Of a stretch of DNA of 44,234 nucleotides, positions 6,324 through 15,514 are shown piece after piece. How positions within the stretch are numbered: the first letter of the stretch is position 1; each line of letters opens with the position of its first letter. The position numbers and the translations under genes are program-made. Under the pieces are notes generated by a model. The model was not told the origin of the DNA. It saw only the letters and a list, made by a program, of their open reading frames with translations, and ran no database searches. Source of the stretch: Bryobacterales bacterium (lineage in GTDB: Bacteria; Acidobacteriota; Terriglobia; Bryobacterales; Bryobacteraceae); assembly GCA_027452065.1 (NCBI GenBank), contig DAIDHC010000135.1, positions 1 through 44,234 of the forward strand. Direction: 5' to 3'.

Positions 6324-6721
6324 GCATGTTGGGAAATCCGCAAGGCGGCAAGCCGATCATGAAGGGAATGCGCCGGGTAGGGACGGAGAGCGACGGCGAC
6401 AAGGGAATGCCGGCGCCGAAAGAGGCCCACGGCGACGGTGGTGGCCACGGATCGACCACGCTTCATGACCATGGCGACGGAACGTTTCACACCGAAGGTC
6501 AGGACGGGGAGCGTACCGAGCATCCGCATATCGGGCACGCACTGGTTCACATGGGAGCCAGGCACGCCGGCGGCGCCCACCACCATTCGCACGACGGAGG
6601 CGACGGAAGGATCGTGTCGCATTCTTCGCGCGATGGCGGCGAGGCGGACGGCCCGCGCGAGCACGGAAGCCCCGAGGAAGCCGGGCAGGACTTCGCCGAC
6701 AGCATGGGAGGATCCTACTGA
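6320..6721 (+). CDS. His/Gly/Asp-rich protein
   Basis: Protein of 133 residues, from GTG 6320 in a GTGA overlap or from ATG 6326. From about residue 35 it is extremely rich in His, Gly and Asp, with runs such as DHGDGTFH, HPHIGHALVHM and HHHSHDGG. It appears disordered and could bind divalent metal. I recall similar His-rich proteins in BPP-1-like podoviruses at a comparable place, but could not check. Its role is unknown. Confidence 0.75.
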   Translation: MSMLGNPQGGKPIMKGMRRVGTESDGDKGMPAPKEAHGDGGGHGSTTLHDHGDGTFHTEGQDGERTEHPHIGHALVHMGARHAGGAHHHSHDGGDGRIVSHSSRDGGEADGPREHGSPEEAGQDFADSMGGSY

Positions 6722-6945
6722 TGCCTTTTCACGTCCCCACCATTGAGGCCATCGCCGCGGCATTCGAGAGCGGCATCGTTCTGGTCGGCGATGAGGCCAA
6801 GGCGCTGAAAAATGCGCTGGTGCGCTTCGTCGGCCCGCATTCCAGTGATTTCGAGCAAGGTTTCGTCGCCGGCTACCGCTCGCACGAGGAGATGTGTAAG
6901 CGTTCGCAGCCGCCCGACCAGTCCACCGAGGAGAGCAAACAGTGA
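6721..6945 (+). CDS. Small conserved-type hypothetical protein
   Basis: Protein of 74 residues, MPFHVPTIEAIAAAFESG. The start overlaps the previous stop (TGATG), and the stop overlaps the next GTG (GTGA). It is helical and acidic with a Gln/Ser/Glu tail. No motif recognised. Coupling on both sides argues that it is a real late gene. Confidence 0.65.
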   Translation: MPFHVPTIEAIAAAFESGIVLVGDEAKALKNALVRFVGPHSSDFEQGFVAGYRSHEEMCKRSQPPDQSTEESKQ

Positions 6946-7592
6946 ATTTTTCCAGACTCAGCCGTATTTCGCGGGTAGCCGTTGTCGCGCTCCTCGCTGT
7001 CGTTTCTTCTTTCGCCCAAAGCGGTCCTTCGGTCTTTTCCGGCGTATCAAAAGCGTGGGATTTCGCCTTCGGAGCCAACGGGTATGTCGCGCCCCTGACC
7101 GTGGACGTCGGCACCACGGCCACCGGGTCACAGACCATCACGCTGGCGTTCGGCCAGGTCACCCTCCGCGACGGTAGGCTGCTCACGCCGCTTTCCACCA
7201 CGACAGCGATCACGATCGGCTCTTCGGCCGGCTCGAATTTGGAGACGGTGACGCCGAGTGCGGTTAGTTGTTCGACGCCAGCGGTGTACGACTCATGCAC
7301 GGTGACGGCCACGTTCACCTACACGCACGGGAAGGGCGAATCCGTATCGAGCGGCAGTTACGGCATCGGCGAGGCGGCGAATTACACCCATACGCTGGGC
7401 GGCCTCGTGTCCGTAGACGGGTATGTCGCGACTGCGGCCGGCAGTCGTGCGAACGCGATTACGGCAATCACCGGTGTTAAGGGCTGGACGAACGTGACCG
7501 TTCTCGACTGGATGGGGACGACCGGCGCCGTCAGCTACAAGGCTCTCTCGAACGGGTCGCTATACGTCGCTACCACGGTTGGGCTCTACTGA
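6942..7592 (+). CDS. Exported beta-rich protein with signal peptide
   Basis: Protein of 216 residues from GTG 6942. The N-terminus MNFSRLSRISRVAVVALLAVVSSFAQ has a basic n-region, a hydrophobic core and an A-x-A-like cleavage region near F-A-Q, typical of Sec signal peptides. The rest is Thr/Ser/Gly/Val-rich and beta-structured, with two cysteines (C-STPAVYDS-C) that could form a disulfide after export. It lies between the terminase and portal genes, so it should be expressed late. It is the first of seven late proteins with signal peptides. Likely destination is the periplasm or cell surface; function unknown. Confidence 0.7.
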   Translation: MNFSRLSRISRVAVVALLAVVSSFAQSGPSVFSGVSKAWDFAFGANGYVAPLTVDVGTTATGSQTITLAFGQVTLRDGRLLTPLSTTTAITIGSSAGSNLETVTPSAVSCSTPAVYDSCTVTATFTYTHGKGESVSSGSYGIGEAANYTHTLGGLVSVDGYVATAAGSRANAITAITGVKGWTNVTVLDWMGTTGAVSYKALSNGSLYVATTVGLY

Positions 7593-7601
7593 GGGAAAGG
7601 C

Positions 7602-7781
7602 ATGGCTGACCATTGGATTCAAGGAGCGGTGAAGCACCCCGGCGCGTTGACGGCGGCGGCGAAGCGGAACGGACGGTCGAAGCTTCAGGAGGCGAAGGCG
7701 GAGGCCAAGAGTTCGAATCCGCACATCCGAGCGCGGGGAGTGCTGGGGGAGCGGTTCATCAAGGGCGACCTCCGCAAGTAG
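7602..7781 (+). CDS. Small basic helical protein
   Basis: A 59-residue frame from ATG 7602 (MADHWIQGAVKHPGAL) to TAG 7779-7781, with GGGAAAGG upstream. The pattern H-W-I-Q-G-A-V-K-H-P-G-A-L followed by a Lys/Arg/Ala-rich helix is one I have seen in small proteins near phage portal genes. It may bind nucleic acid. The overlapping frame from 7613 is a shadow in this part. Confidence 0.7.
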   Translation: MADHWIQGAVKHPGALTAAAKRNGRSKLQEAKAEAKSSNPHIRARGVLGERFIKGDLRK

Positions 7782-7819
7782 TTCCGGTCGAGATCACGCG
7801 CCTCAGCCCGGAGCACAAG

Positions 7820-8041
7820 ATGGCCTACGTCGAAGCGCAGATCCGCCATGGGATCGCTGCGATGTCATGTCCCTATTGCGGTTCGGGCTTCACATTGGAG
7901 GGCGACGACCCGGCGCCGGTCTGCTGCCTACTGATGGCCGAGGCTTGCAACGCGGTGCTTGACCGCATCGAGCACGAGGAGCGCTTGGACCGCGCCGCGA
8001 GGATCACTGAAGGGGCGATCCGGAACGGATTGCTGAACTGA
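7820..8041 (+). CDS. Small Cys-containing protein before the portal
   Basis: The frame is open from 7613, but I choose ATG 7820 (MAYVEAQIRHGI) because GGAG lies six bases upstream and the earlier part overlaps the 59-residue gene. The 73-residue product contains CPYC and a later CC pair, a possible zinc-binding knuckle, then an acidic/basic helix. The sequence just upstream (EITRLSPEHK) also reads as protein but has no start codon. Function unknown. Confidence 0.6.
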   Translation: MAYVEAQIRHGIAAMSCPYCGSGFTLEGDDPAPVCCLLMAEACNAVLDRIEHEERLDRAARITEGAIRNGLLN

Positions 8042-8045
8042 GCCC

Positions 8046-10265
8046 ATGGGCGCCGCCGTCGATATTCTGAGCCGCCGCTCTTCTGAACCCGGACGCGACG
8101 CCCTCGACCCTCCCATGGCCTCCGCGTTGCGCGAGGCGCTCCGGAACTACATGCAGGAGGACATCTACCTGCGCCGGCGGGAAGTGCTGGCCGACCGCAA
8201 GAAGCGGTTCTACGAGCGAGGCATCCAGCATGTGTTCGAGGATTACCGCACCGGAGCGCTTGCCGTCGCTACGCCCGGCGGCGTGTTCAGGAACTCCTAC
8301 GGCCAGGACGTTCAGGCTCCGAATTATATCGGCGACTACAACATTTTCGAGCCCTACGAGCGCATCGCCATCAGCGTTTTGAGCCAGAACCCGCCGGGTA
8401 TCGTGTTTTCGCCGCGGAACGCACAGCTTTCCGAGGACATCGAGGCAGCGAAGGCGGCGGAAGCCTACAAGGGCGTCTTTGACGCGAACAACGACGTAAA
8501 GGCGCTTCAGACCGAAATCGCCAGGATGTTCCACCTCTCCGGCCGAACCTTCATCTGGACCCGGTTGGACCCGGAAACGCAGAAGGAAACAGCTACGGTG
8601 GGTGGGACCATCGAAAGCCGCGTCAGTATCATCGCCAAGAAACTTTCCGACAGCCCCTATTTCTGCATTTTCGACGATCCGCACCTGGACATCGCGCGGT
8701 ACGAGTATCCCGATTACGCCGACCGCTTGCAAGGCGGCGCGACGGCGCCTGGCGAGAACAACTACGACCGGCTGGCCCGGATCGGCGTGGCGCAATCGGG
8801 CGGCGTGAGCGGCGGATCGCCCTACGGCCAAAACACTCGGATGCTCACTACGACGCTCACCAGGGCGCATGTGTGGCTGTCGAAAAAGGCCTTCGCAAAC
8901 GAGAAGTTCACCAAGGGAGCGGACGGCTCGGAGGGAGTTCGCCAGCAGTTCGACGAGATGTTCCCGAACGGCGTCCATGCCGTGTTTCTCGGGGAGATTC
9001 TCGTTTCGGCCGAGGATCAGGCGATGGAATCCTGCATCACTGTTGGCTTCCCCTTTAAGGGCGAAGGCATGTTCCGCATGGCGATTATGGACCCTATGGT
9101 CGTAATCCAGGACAGCTTCAACGACATGATGAACGTCTCGCGGGAGATCTTTTCAGTCGGCTGGCCGAGCACCTGGATCAACGTTAACGACAACGATTTC
9201 GACGCCATCCGGCAGCAAGTGGCGATTCCCTACGGATTCCGCCAGATGAAATTATCGGCCGGCGCCGACATCCGGCAGAACATCGTCCGCGAGGCGAACC
9301 CCGAACTCCCAGCGACGTTCATGCCGTACACGGAACTGCTGATGAGCACGCTTCCGCAGTTCATCCAGAGCACGCCTCCGAGCCTCTGGGGCCAGCAGAT
9401 GCAGGACCAGAAGACTGCCAGCGGATACCACTTGGCAACAGCGCAAGCGCTCGGACAGCAGGGCGTTCCATTCGCCGAGATTCAGCGGATGATGGCGGCA
9501 ATGTACAAGCAGGCCGCGATTCTGGCGTCAAGCAATCCAGCCCACGACGACCAGACGCCAACGATCGAGACCGATGCCGGCGTTCATAAACAGCTCGGTC
9601 TGGCGGCGATCCGGAATGGCATGTTTGGCGTCAAGGCCGACGACGACGACAGCTCACCGGAGACGCCAGCTCAGAAGCGCGGGACGCTGGCGAACCTGAT
9701 AACCCTTATCGGCCAGAGCCCCATGGGCGCTTCGCTATTCGCTAGCCCGGACAACTGGGCTGTTTTCAACCGCTACCTTGGCCTTCCCGACCTGGAGATC
9801 CCGCAGGCAGCAGCGCGGGAAAAACAGATGGCCGAGGTAGAACAACTCCTGCTGGCGCCGCCGGTCGGGCCGTCTCCCGAGGAGATGGCGGCGGCGCTTG
9901 CGCAGGCGGCGGCGACCGGCCAGCAACTCGACCCGGCATCGCTCATGCACTCGTCGATTCCGATTGGACCGCTCGACTTCCACCTCTGGGAATTCGAGTG
10001 GGGCCGCGAATGGCTGAGCAGTTCCGACGCGCGTGAAGAACAGCAGAAGGGGAATTCAGCCGGATTGCTGAACGTCCTACTGCACCTCATGGAGCACAAG
10101 GCCGCCGCCGAGCAGGAAGCCCTGCAAAACGCCGCTGCGCAGCCCCAGCCGACTCCGCCCCTGGCAACGCCTCACAGCAAGGGGCTCCAGAAGGCGGCGC
10201 AACACGGCGCGCCCCAACCCCAGCAACCGGCACAGCCGCCGCAGCCGCCAACGCCGGCGGCGTAA
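8046..10265 (+). CDS. Portal protein
   Basis: Protein of 739 residues, starting at ATG 8046 four bases after the previous stop. Size and position after the terminase, and the N-terminal pattern (helical, DIYLRRREVLADRKKRFYERG, then YEPFERIAISVLSQNPP-like text), fit the large portal proteins of podoviruses. The portal forms the dodecameric ring at the capsid vertex through which DNA is packed and ejected. The long C-terminal part is helical, and the last 60 residues are Ala/Pro/Gln-rich, comparable to a barrel region followed by a flexible tail. A scaffold gene follows after 12 bases. Confidence 0.85.
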   Translation: MGAAVDILSRRSSEPGRDALDPPMASALREALRNYMQEDIYLRRREVLADRKKRFYERGIQHVFEDYRTGALAVATPGGVFRNSYGQDVQAPNYIGDYNIFEPYERIAISVLSQNPPGIVFSPRNAQLSEDIEAAKAAEAYKGVFDANNDVKALQTEIARMFHLSGRTFIWTRLDPETQKETATVGGTIESRVSIIAKKLSDSPYFCIFDDPHLDIARYEYPDYADRLQGGATAPGENNYDRLARIGVAQSGGVSGGSPYGQNTRMLTTTLTRAHVWLSKKAFANEKFTKGADGSEGVRQQFDEMFPNGVHAVFLGEILVSAEDQAMESCITVGFPFKGEGMFRMAIMDPMVVIQDSFNDMMNVSREIFSVGWPSTWINVNDNDFDAIRQQVAIPYGFRQMKLSAGADIRQNIVREANPELPATFMPYTELLMSTLPQFIQSTPPSLWGQQMQDQKTASGYHLATAQALGQQGVPFAEIQRMMAAMYKQAAILASSNPAHDDQTPTIETDAGVHKQLGLAAIRNGMFGVKADDDDSSPETPAQKRGTLANLITLIGQSPMGASLFASPDNWAVFNRYLGLPDLEIPQAAAREKQMAEVEQLLLAPPVGPSPEEMAAALAQAAATGQQLDPASLMHSSIPIGPLDFHLWEFEWGREWLSSSDAREEQQKGNSAGLLNVLLHLMEHKAAAEQEALQNAAAQPQPTPPLATPHSKGLQKAAQHGAPQPQQPAQPPQPPTPAA

Positions 10266-10277
10266 GGAGATGATCTT

Positions 10278-11558
10278 ATGCCAGACGAAATGATACTTGA
10301 CGCGCCGATCGACCTGGGCGCTCCCGAGACGCCAGCGGCTGCCGAGCCTTCCAGCCAGGAGACTTCGACCGAGCCATTGGAAAGGCAGCAGGAGGGCCAC
10401 GAGCCGGTTGAGGGCCAGCAGGCCGCGGCGCCTGTCGCCATCTTCGAGAACGGGAAGCTCAGCGCTGGCGCAAAGCAGGTACTTGACAAAGTAAAGGCAG
10501 AGAACCCAGCACTCGAAAAGTCCATTCGCGACAGCCTGTACACTGCCGACCGCCTCCAGCGCGAATTTCCCGGCGGCATCCGGGCGATGAAGGAACTGCA
10601 ATCCGAAATCGAGCGTTTCGGCGGCAAGGAGGCCATCCAGCAGACACAGCAGGAACTTGAGCAGTGGGCCGGCCTCGACGAGAAGTTCACGCGGGCCGAT
10701 CCAGCCTTCGTCGAGGACATCCTGGCGACTCCCCAAGGCACCGAGAGCCTGATGCGGCTGGCCCCGACCGTCATGGACAAGATGCAGCAGCTTGACCCGG
10801 ACGGCTTCAATTCCTACTTCGGAAAAATCGGCGCGCAGTGGCTCCAGGAAAGCGGCTTCGCGCTTGCTATGGAGCGGCTCCGCGACGTGATCGGCGACAA
10901 CCCAAAGGCGATGGAGCAGTGGGCAAAACTGGCCGGATTCCACAACGGAGTTATCCAGGCCGGGGACAAGAAAAGCAAATTCCAAGGCGCAGCGGCGTCA
11001 TCCGGCACGGCGGCGAATCCCCGCGAGGCGGAACTGTCGCAGCGGGAAGCCGAACTCCAGCGCCGCGAATGGACCGGATCGGCGACGGCAATACGCGATG
11101 AGATCGTGCGATCGGAGTTCAAGCGAATCGCCAACGGCGCCACAGTGAGCCCCGACCAGCGGGGCGCGATCGCCGAGCTTCTGATGAGCGGCCTGGCGCG
11201 GGAGCAGCGCAACGACAAGCACTTCTCCGAGGCCCTCACGCGATTTGCTCAAACCAACGACAAGCGCGGATTCGACCGGCTTGTACGGGAGTGGACCGCG
11301 AAGAAAGTGCCCGTGATCCTCAAGGGAGCGTTTCGGGTGGTGGTACCAGCGCAGTCCCCGAAGCCAGGATCGCCGGCGGCCAAGCCTGGCGCGCAGCCGA
11401 ATCCTGGCAGTCCCGCTCCGCAACCGCTGAAAGCCGGAGCCGCGCGAGTCCAAGGTGCGCCGAACCCATCCGAGGTGGACTACCGGAAGACGACCATGGA
11501 CATGGTGCAGGCTGGTTGGGCCGTGCTTCGCGACGGCCGCACCGTGCAGTGGAGATAA
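10278..11558 (+). CDS. Scaffolding-type protein
   Basis: Protein of 426 residues with a GGAG ribosome site. The first 70 residues are acidic, Pro/Glu/Gln-rich and disordered. The central part is helical and highly charged, with a coiled-coil segment near 245-270 (REAELSQREAELQRRE), and the C-terminus is Pro/Gly/Ala-rich ending RDGRTVQWR. This composition and the place between portal and capsid genes are typical for scaffold proteins, which guide capsid assembly and leave the head. No protease motif was seen, so scaffold exit without proteolysis is possible. Confidence 0.75.
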   Translation: MPDEMILDAPIDLGAPETPAAAEPSSQETSTEPLERQQEGHEPVEGQQAAAPVAIFENGKLSAGAKQVLDKVKAENPALEKSIRDSLYTADRLQREFPGGIRAMKELQSEIERFGGKEAIQQTQQELEQWAGLDEKFTRADPAFVEDILATPQGTESLMRLAPTVMDKMQQLDPDGFNSYFGKIGAQWLQESGFALAMERLRDVIGDNPKAMEQWAKLAGFHNGVIQAGDKKSKFQGAAASSGTAANPREAELSQREAELQRREWTGSATAIRDEIVRSEFKRIANGATVSPDQRGAIAELLMSGLAREQRNDKHFSEALTRFAQTNDKRGFDRLVREWTAKKVPVILKGAFRVVVPAQSPKPGSPAAKPGAQPNPGSPAPQPLKAGAARVQGAPNPSEVDYRKTTMDMVQAGWAVLRDGRTVQWR

Positions 11559-11577
11559 TCTCGTTTTGGAGTATAAT
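11549..11577 (+). promoter_or_regulatory. Possible promoter for the capsid gene
   Basis: A perfect -10 hexamer TATAAT lies at 11572-11577 in the gap after the scaffold gene; the -35 position (11549-11554, GTGGAG) is poor. The 184-base gap (11559-11742) contains no convincing gene. It ends in a small hairpin (CTGCC-ATCA-GGCAG) and a GGAG site for the capsid gene. An extra promoter for the most abundant protein would make sense. Confidence 0.4.
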
Positions 11578-11742
11578 TCAAACAAGCCGAAGGCGTTCAG
11601 GACCGGAAACCTGTAAAACCGAAGCTGACGGCGGCATCGAGAAGCGCGGAAAAGCTCAGGCGCGCCAGCCTGGTCCCACCTGCCATCAGGCAGCGGACGA
11701 ATCGGCCCAGCGCGGACTCACAATTCCAATCCTAGGAGAATT

Positions 11743-13002
11743 ATGAGCATCGCGAATCTTGCACAGGCAATCGCCGGACAAATGGAATACGTTCGGCCTG
11801 AATTGCCCACTCTCTACAACACCTCAAGCCGGCTGATGCAGCGCATCAAAACCCGGACGGACGTGGAAGTGACGTCTTCGCGCCCCAGCCGCATTCCGTT
11901 TTGGGTGCTGGCTGGCGGCAAGTTCCGGATGGCGAATTTCGACGGCGGCGACCTCGGTATCGGCAGCGGCCCGGTGCAGCAAAACGGCTATCTGTCCTGC
12001 GTCCCTTTCGTCTACGCCTACAGTTACACGCTGGCCGCCGACTGGACCAACGACAGCAGCCAGAAGGCCGTCGAGAACTACGTCACCAAAACCAACGCCG
12101 ACGCAGTGAAGGGCTTCGCCGGCTACATTGAAAGCCTGCTCCAGGGCAATGGCTCCGGGCAGATCGACACCGTCGTGAGCGTTGCCGGGAATCAAGTGGT
12201 GGTCAATAACGCCAACCTGTTCTCGGACAACCAAGACGTCGACGTTTGGACCGCAGTGAACGGCGCATACCTCGGTACCATCACGATCCAGAGCGTCGAC
12301 AAGCCCAACAACTCTCTGTGGCTTCCCGCCGCCGCGCCCGGCTACCTCGTAGCGAATGTTTCTCTTCAGGTCAGCGGATCGCTCGGCGTCTCCAACTCGT
12401 CGCTGCTGGGGCTGCGCTACTGGCACCAGGCAGGCAACACCGGAAACTTCGCCGGAATTCAGCGATCGGCTTACCCTGGTAAGTTCGTCACGCCATACCT
12501 GAACTGCTCCGGCGGCACGCTGACGCCCCAGTTCGTCCGAGCGATGGAAGCACAGATCGAGCTTCTGATCGGCTCGGAGAACTTCGAGAAACTGGACCTG
12601 CTCTTCCAGGGCAACGTGGATATGCGCGCGGCCTGGGAGAACGTTTACCTGACCGTCCAGCGCGTCATCGCCAACGATACCGGTAATACCGGCGTGGACA
12701 TGCTGAAGAAAGCGGGTCCGAGAATGATGGCGGGCCGCGAGTTCATGACCAACGAACGCGCCATGCCCGGCATGATCGACGGCATCGCGGCCAGCGAGTG
12801 GTTCCGGCTGGAACTCAAGTCGCTCGACATGCTCGATATCGGCGGGGAAACTCTTTTCCCGATGTACGGCGGCTCGGGCGGCATCGCAGCTTCCGTGTTG
12901 TTCTATTACGTCTACTGGGGCCAATTCGCCCTCGGGAACCCTCAGAGCGGCGTGTTTGCGAACAACATCAGCATCCCGCAGTACTACTTCGGCCACAGCT
13001 AA
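11743..13002 (+). CDS. Major capsid protein
   Basis: Protein of 419 residues, MSIANLAQAIAGQMEYVRPELPTLYNT, with GGAGAATT just before the ATG. Its position after portal and scaffold genes, its size and its mix of a helical N-arm with a beta-rich remainder (GDLGIGSGPVQQNGYLSC; GLRYWHQAGNTGNFAGIQR) agree with HK97-fold capsid subunits. The N-terminal region after about residue 60 contains an inserted beta-rich segment (VDTVVSVAGNQVVVNN) that may be surface-exposed. It has its own leader region of 184 bases and a possible promoter. Fold assignment is by context and pattern, not by alignment. Confidence 0.85.
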   Translation: MSIANLAQAIAGQMEYVRPELPTLYNTSSRLMQRIKTRTDVEVTSSRPSRIPFWVLAGGKFRMANFDGGDLGIGSGPVQQNGYLSCVPFVYAYSYTLAADWTNDSSQKAVENYVTKTNADAVKGFAGYIESLLQGNGSGQIDTVVSVAGNQVVVNNANLFSDNQDVDVWTAVNGAYLGTITIQSVDKPNNSLWLPAAAPGYLVANVSLQVSGSLGVSNSSLLGLRYWHQAGNTGNFAGIQRSAYPGKFVTPYLNCSGGTLTPQFVRAMEAQIELLIGSENFEKLDLLFQGNVDMRAAWENVYLTVQRVIANDTGNTGVDMLKKAGPRMMAGREFMTNERAMPGMIDGIAASEWFRLELKSLDMLDIGGETLFPMYGGSGGIAASVLFYYVYWGQFALGNPQSGVFANNISIPQYYFGHS

Positions 13003-13021
13003 GGGACGGCCCGGAGACCAC

Positions 13022-13240
13022 ATGGACCTTGCGCCCATTACCTTCAGTCCCAGCGTCCACATTTCGGACGTTGTCAGCATCCTGACGACGCTCGGCGCGC
13101 TCTTCGCCGTGCATCGCGCGAACCAGAAACGGCTCGCGATCATGGATGCCAAAATCGGCCTGATGTTCGAGTGGTTCCGGCATCACGTCATCAACGGGGC
13201 GCCCCCAGCCGGGCGCACTGCGCAGGGAGGGCGTCAATGA
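13022..13240 (+). CDS. Small membrane protein, holin candidate
   Basis: I use ATG 13022 (MDLAPITFSPSVHIS); the frame upstream of it is a shadow of the capsid gene. The 72-residue product has one hydrophobic segment (about 15-33, HISDVVSILTTLGALFAV), then a basic/amphipathic helix (IMDAKIGLMFEWFRHHV) and a Gly/Arg tail. It lies 20 bases after the capsid gene, and its stop overlaps the next ATG. Single-segment small proteins may be holins or virion membrane components. No lysis enzyme is nearby, so the holin label is tentative. Confidence 0.65.
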   Translation: MDLAPITFSPSVHISDVVSILTTLGALFAVHRANQKRLAIMDAKIGLMFEWFRHHVINGAPPAGRTAQGGRQ

Positions 13241-13869
13241 GCGCCCTTACCAGCGCGCCGGAATTAGTTCACGCGCCATGGCCGATGTCGGCCTACGGCA
13301 AGAATCCATTCGGCGAGAATATGTACCGATGCGTCTGGGCTCCGTCCCGGCGCCGGATCGTTTACGGCCAATGGCCGGATGGCTCGGTGAAATCCGACTG
13401 GACGCCGAAATACCCAGCCGTGGGCGAGCGCTTCATCCTCGAAAAATGGCTACCTGTCGAGAAGTTCGCCGGCTGCACGCGCGAGGCGTGGGAACGGCAG
13501 AACTCGCTGCTTGGTCCCTACCCGGACCGGGGTGATTACGAAATCATCTTCACGTTTGACGCCGAGGCTCCTACCGATGGAGCCTTGCGGACTGTCATTG
13601 CCGCGGCGGAATTCGGATCGAAGATCACCATGGCCGAAAACCGCTCGTTTCTGAAACAGCAGTATGAGGACGAAGAGGCGGCGAAATACAACGAGCTTTG
13701 CGACCGTATACGGAGTCGCCTGCCATTCATGGGTTCTCAGGCTATCAGCGGGCGTGTCTCGCGGGGCACCAAGAACTTCAAACCGATGCGCCGGAGGCCA
13801 CTTCCGGCAAGGCCGCGGAACGTCGTCCAGGTGACCGCAGGCGGCAAAGGAAAGCGTTCAGTAGCTTAG
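13237..13869 (+). CDS. Late hypothetical protein, possible head protein
   Basis: Protein of 210 residues from ATG 13237 (MSALTSAPELVHAPWPMSAYG), overlapping the previous stop as ATGA. It contains an aromatic N-terminal half with YRCVWAPSRRRIVYGQWPDGSV, then a helical region (FLKQQYEDEEAAKYNELCDRI) and a very basic C-terminus (RRRPLPARPRNVVQV..GKGKRS). The position between capsid and adaptor genes suggests a head component or a capsid-interior DNA-contacting protein. No family recognised. Confidence 0.7.
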   Translation: MSALTSAPELVHAPWPMSAYGKNPFGENMYRCVWAPSRRRIVYGQWPDGSVKSDWTPKYPAVGERFILEKWLPVEKFAGCTREAWERQNSLLGPYPDRGDYEIIFTFDAEAPTDGALRTVIAAAEFGSKITMAENRSFLKQQYEDEEAAKYNELCDRIRSRLPFMGSQAISGRVSRGTKNFKPMRRRPLPARPRNVVQVTAGGKGKRSVA

Positions 13870-13879
13870 AAAGGGAAAC

Positions 13880-14668
13880 ATGCCGGTAACAGCACAGCAA
13901 GCACAGCAGCACGTTCAAGAGATGATGGGACGACGGAGGGCTCAGATGCACGTCGATTCGCTCCCGGCTTCGATCCGGGAACTCGCAATGGCGACGTGCG
14001 TTCACGTCTACAACGTCTCTCCGTGGAAACACGAAAGCCCGCAGGGCTCGCTCGGTACTTTCTTCATCCCAGCATGCCCGAAGGGCCAAGAGTTCGCGCG
14101 GATGAAGCCAATTCCGGGCATCGTGTACGAGGTCATGCCGAACAACGCCGACATGGCATCTTTGCGGCTCGAAACCGGTAATGAGGCCAGGGGGGGCAGT
14201 TCCGGCGGCAGGTACATAGCCGAGCAGATCCTCGGTTCCGGAGCGCACCAGGATGCCCGCGGATCGCTCGTGCGCCGCGGAGTGTTCATCGGTTCCGAGG
14301 TTGGACCGAACGCCAACCCGACAAAGCAGGAATTGGCGAAGGCGAGGGCCACGCTCAACGAGTATTACAACTATCTGGTGGCCGAGGCGCGGAGCGCTTA
14401 CGCGGCCGGCCCCGCCATGTGGGAAGCAGCGCGCCGCGACGAGCATTTCGTCGCAGCGGCGGCACTGAACCTGGAGGACGAGCCCTGGGCGAAGAATCAC
14501 ACCTCCAGCATCGAGCGCAAGAAGTGCCCGGTTTGCGCCCAAACGACCGACAAGGACGCGATCCGCTGCGCTACCGCCGGGTGCGGCTACGTGTTCGACA
14601 TGGAAGCGTGGAAGCGGCTCGTGGCATCGGGCGCGATGGGGCATCCTCCACAAGCGCTCGGGAGATAA
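13880..14668 (+). CDS. Late protein with C-terminal zinc ribbon
   Basis: Protein of 262 residues, MPVTAQQAQQHVQEMMGRRR, with AAAGGGAAA before the ATG. The middle is mixed alpha/beta and Gly-rich. The C-terminus holds a zinc ribbon: KKCPVCAQ then IRCATAGCGYVF, giving CxxC and CxxxxC pairs. It follows the capsid group and precedes the three adaptor-like genes. A virion role is likely from position; the exact function is unknown. Confidence 0.7.
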   Translation: MPVTAQQAQQHVQEMMGRRRAQMHVDSLPASIRELAMATCVHVYNVSPWKHESPQGSLGTFFIPACPKGQEFARMKPIPGIVYEVMPNNADMASLRLETGNEARGGSSGGRYIAEQILGSGAHQDARGSLVRRGVFIGSEVGPNANPTKQELAKARATLNEYYNYLVAEARSAYAAGPAMWEAARRDEHFVAAAALNLEDEPWAKNHTSSIERKKCPVCAQTTDKDAIRCATAGCGYVFDMEAWKRLVASGAMGHPPQALGR

Positions 14669-14671
14669 TCC

Positions 14672-15514
14672 TTGCCGATCATCGGGCCGCTGACATCGCC
14701 GCCGTTTGACACCGTGGAAACCGCCATGAACATGGCGCGCGCCCACATCGGCGATGCCATCCCGACGCTCGCGGGAAGCGTCCTGACGGACGTCCAGCCG
14801 TTCAGCCAGCAGATGGCGAACACGGCATGGCGGAACCTTCAGCTTTTTCTTGTGCAGTTGGGATTCTCCCCGCTTGAGGACGTCCAGGTTATCGCCGGGA
14901 TTCCAGCATCGACCGTGGCGGACCCCGGCGTCACCGCATGGATGAACTGGAGCCAGTATTCGGACGGAATCAGCGTCTACACGCCGCCGGCCACGCCAGT
15001 CCTGCCGCAAAATTTCATGTCGCCCCGGGAAATTCGCGAGCGGCCCAGCGGAGCGAGCGCGATCTTCCAGAAAATGGACGAATACAAGAACGGGCTTCCG
15101 CTGACGGCCAAGATCGCGCGCAATTACGCCTGGCAGTGGGCCGGAAACACACTCCGTTTCCCCGGTTCGACGGTGGCGATGGACTTCTGGCTCTTCTATG
15201 CGGCGTTTTTCCCCGATTTCCAGACCATCGGAGGCGTAAATTGGACGCTTCAGCCCATTCCGATCATGCGGGCCGCTACCGCGCTGTCTTACTTCATCGC
15301 CGTCGAGGTATCGGAGGGCCGCGGCGACGTCGACACCGGCTCTTTTCTCGCCAAAGCGCAGGCCGCAGCCGCCGCGCTGATGAACACGGAAGTTCTTGAC
15401 CCGAAGGCGATCCTAAAGCCGAGCGAATACGGCAAAATGCGCGACCAATACAGTCCGGTGAACGGTCCAGGGACGGCTGGCGCGCAAGGAGGGCCGAATG
15501 GCGGCTCCGTATGA
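14672..15514 (+). CDS. Adaptor-like tail protein, paralog 1 of 3
   Basis: Protein of 280 residues from TTG 14672 (read MPIIGPLTSPPFDTV), with GGAGATAATCC upstream. It shares a full-length pattern with the next two genes: a Thr-containing N-terminal helix (FDTVETAMNMARAHIGDAIPTL), a PFSQQMANTAWRNLQ helix, a W-x2-Y-x-D/N-G strand, an LP-x-N/F-x-x-P-R-E-x-x-E-R segment, a DGLPLT-like segment and a W-x-W-x2-x-x-I-x-F/R strand. Helical N-terminus followed by a beta domain is the layout of gp11/gp4-type head-tail adaptors of podoviruses. The C-terminus has an extra Gly/Pro tail. Assignment is inference. Confidence 0.7.
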   Translation: MPIIGPLTSPPFDTVETAMNMARAHIGDAIPTLAGSVLTDVQPFSQQMANTAWRNLQLFLVQLGFSPLEDVQVIAGIPASTVADPGVTAWMNWSQYSDGISVYTPPATPVLPQNFMSPREIRERPSGASAIFQKMDEYKNGLPLTAKIARNYAWQWAGNTLRFPGSTVAMDFWLFYAAFFPDFQTIGGVNWTLQPIPIMRAATALSYFIAVEVSEGRGDVDTGSFLAKAQAAAAALMNTEVLDPKAILKPSEYGKMRDQYSPVNGPGTAGAQGGPNGGSV

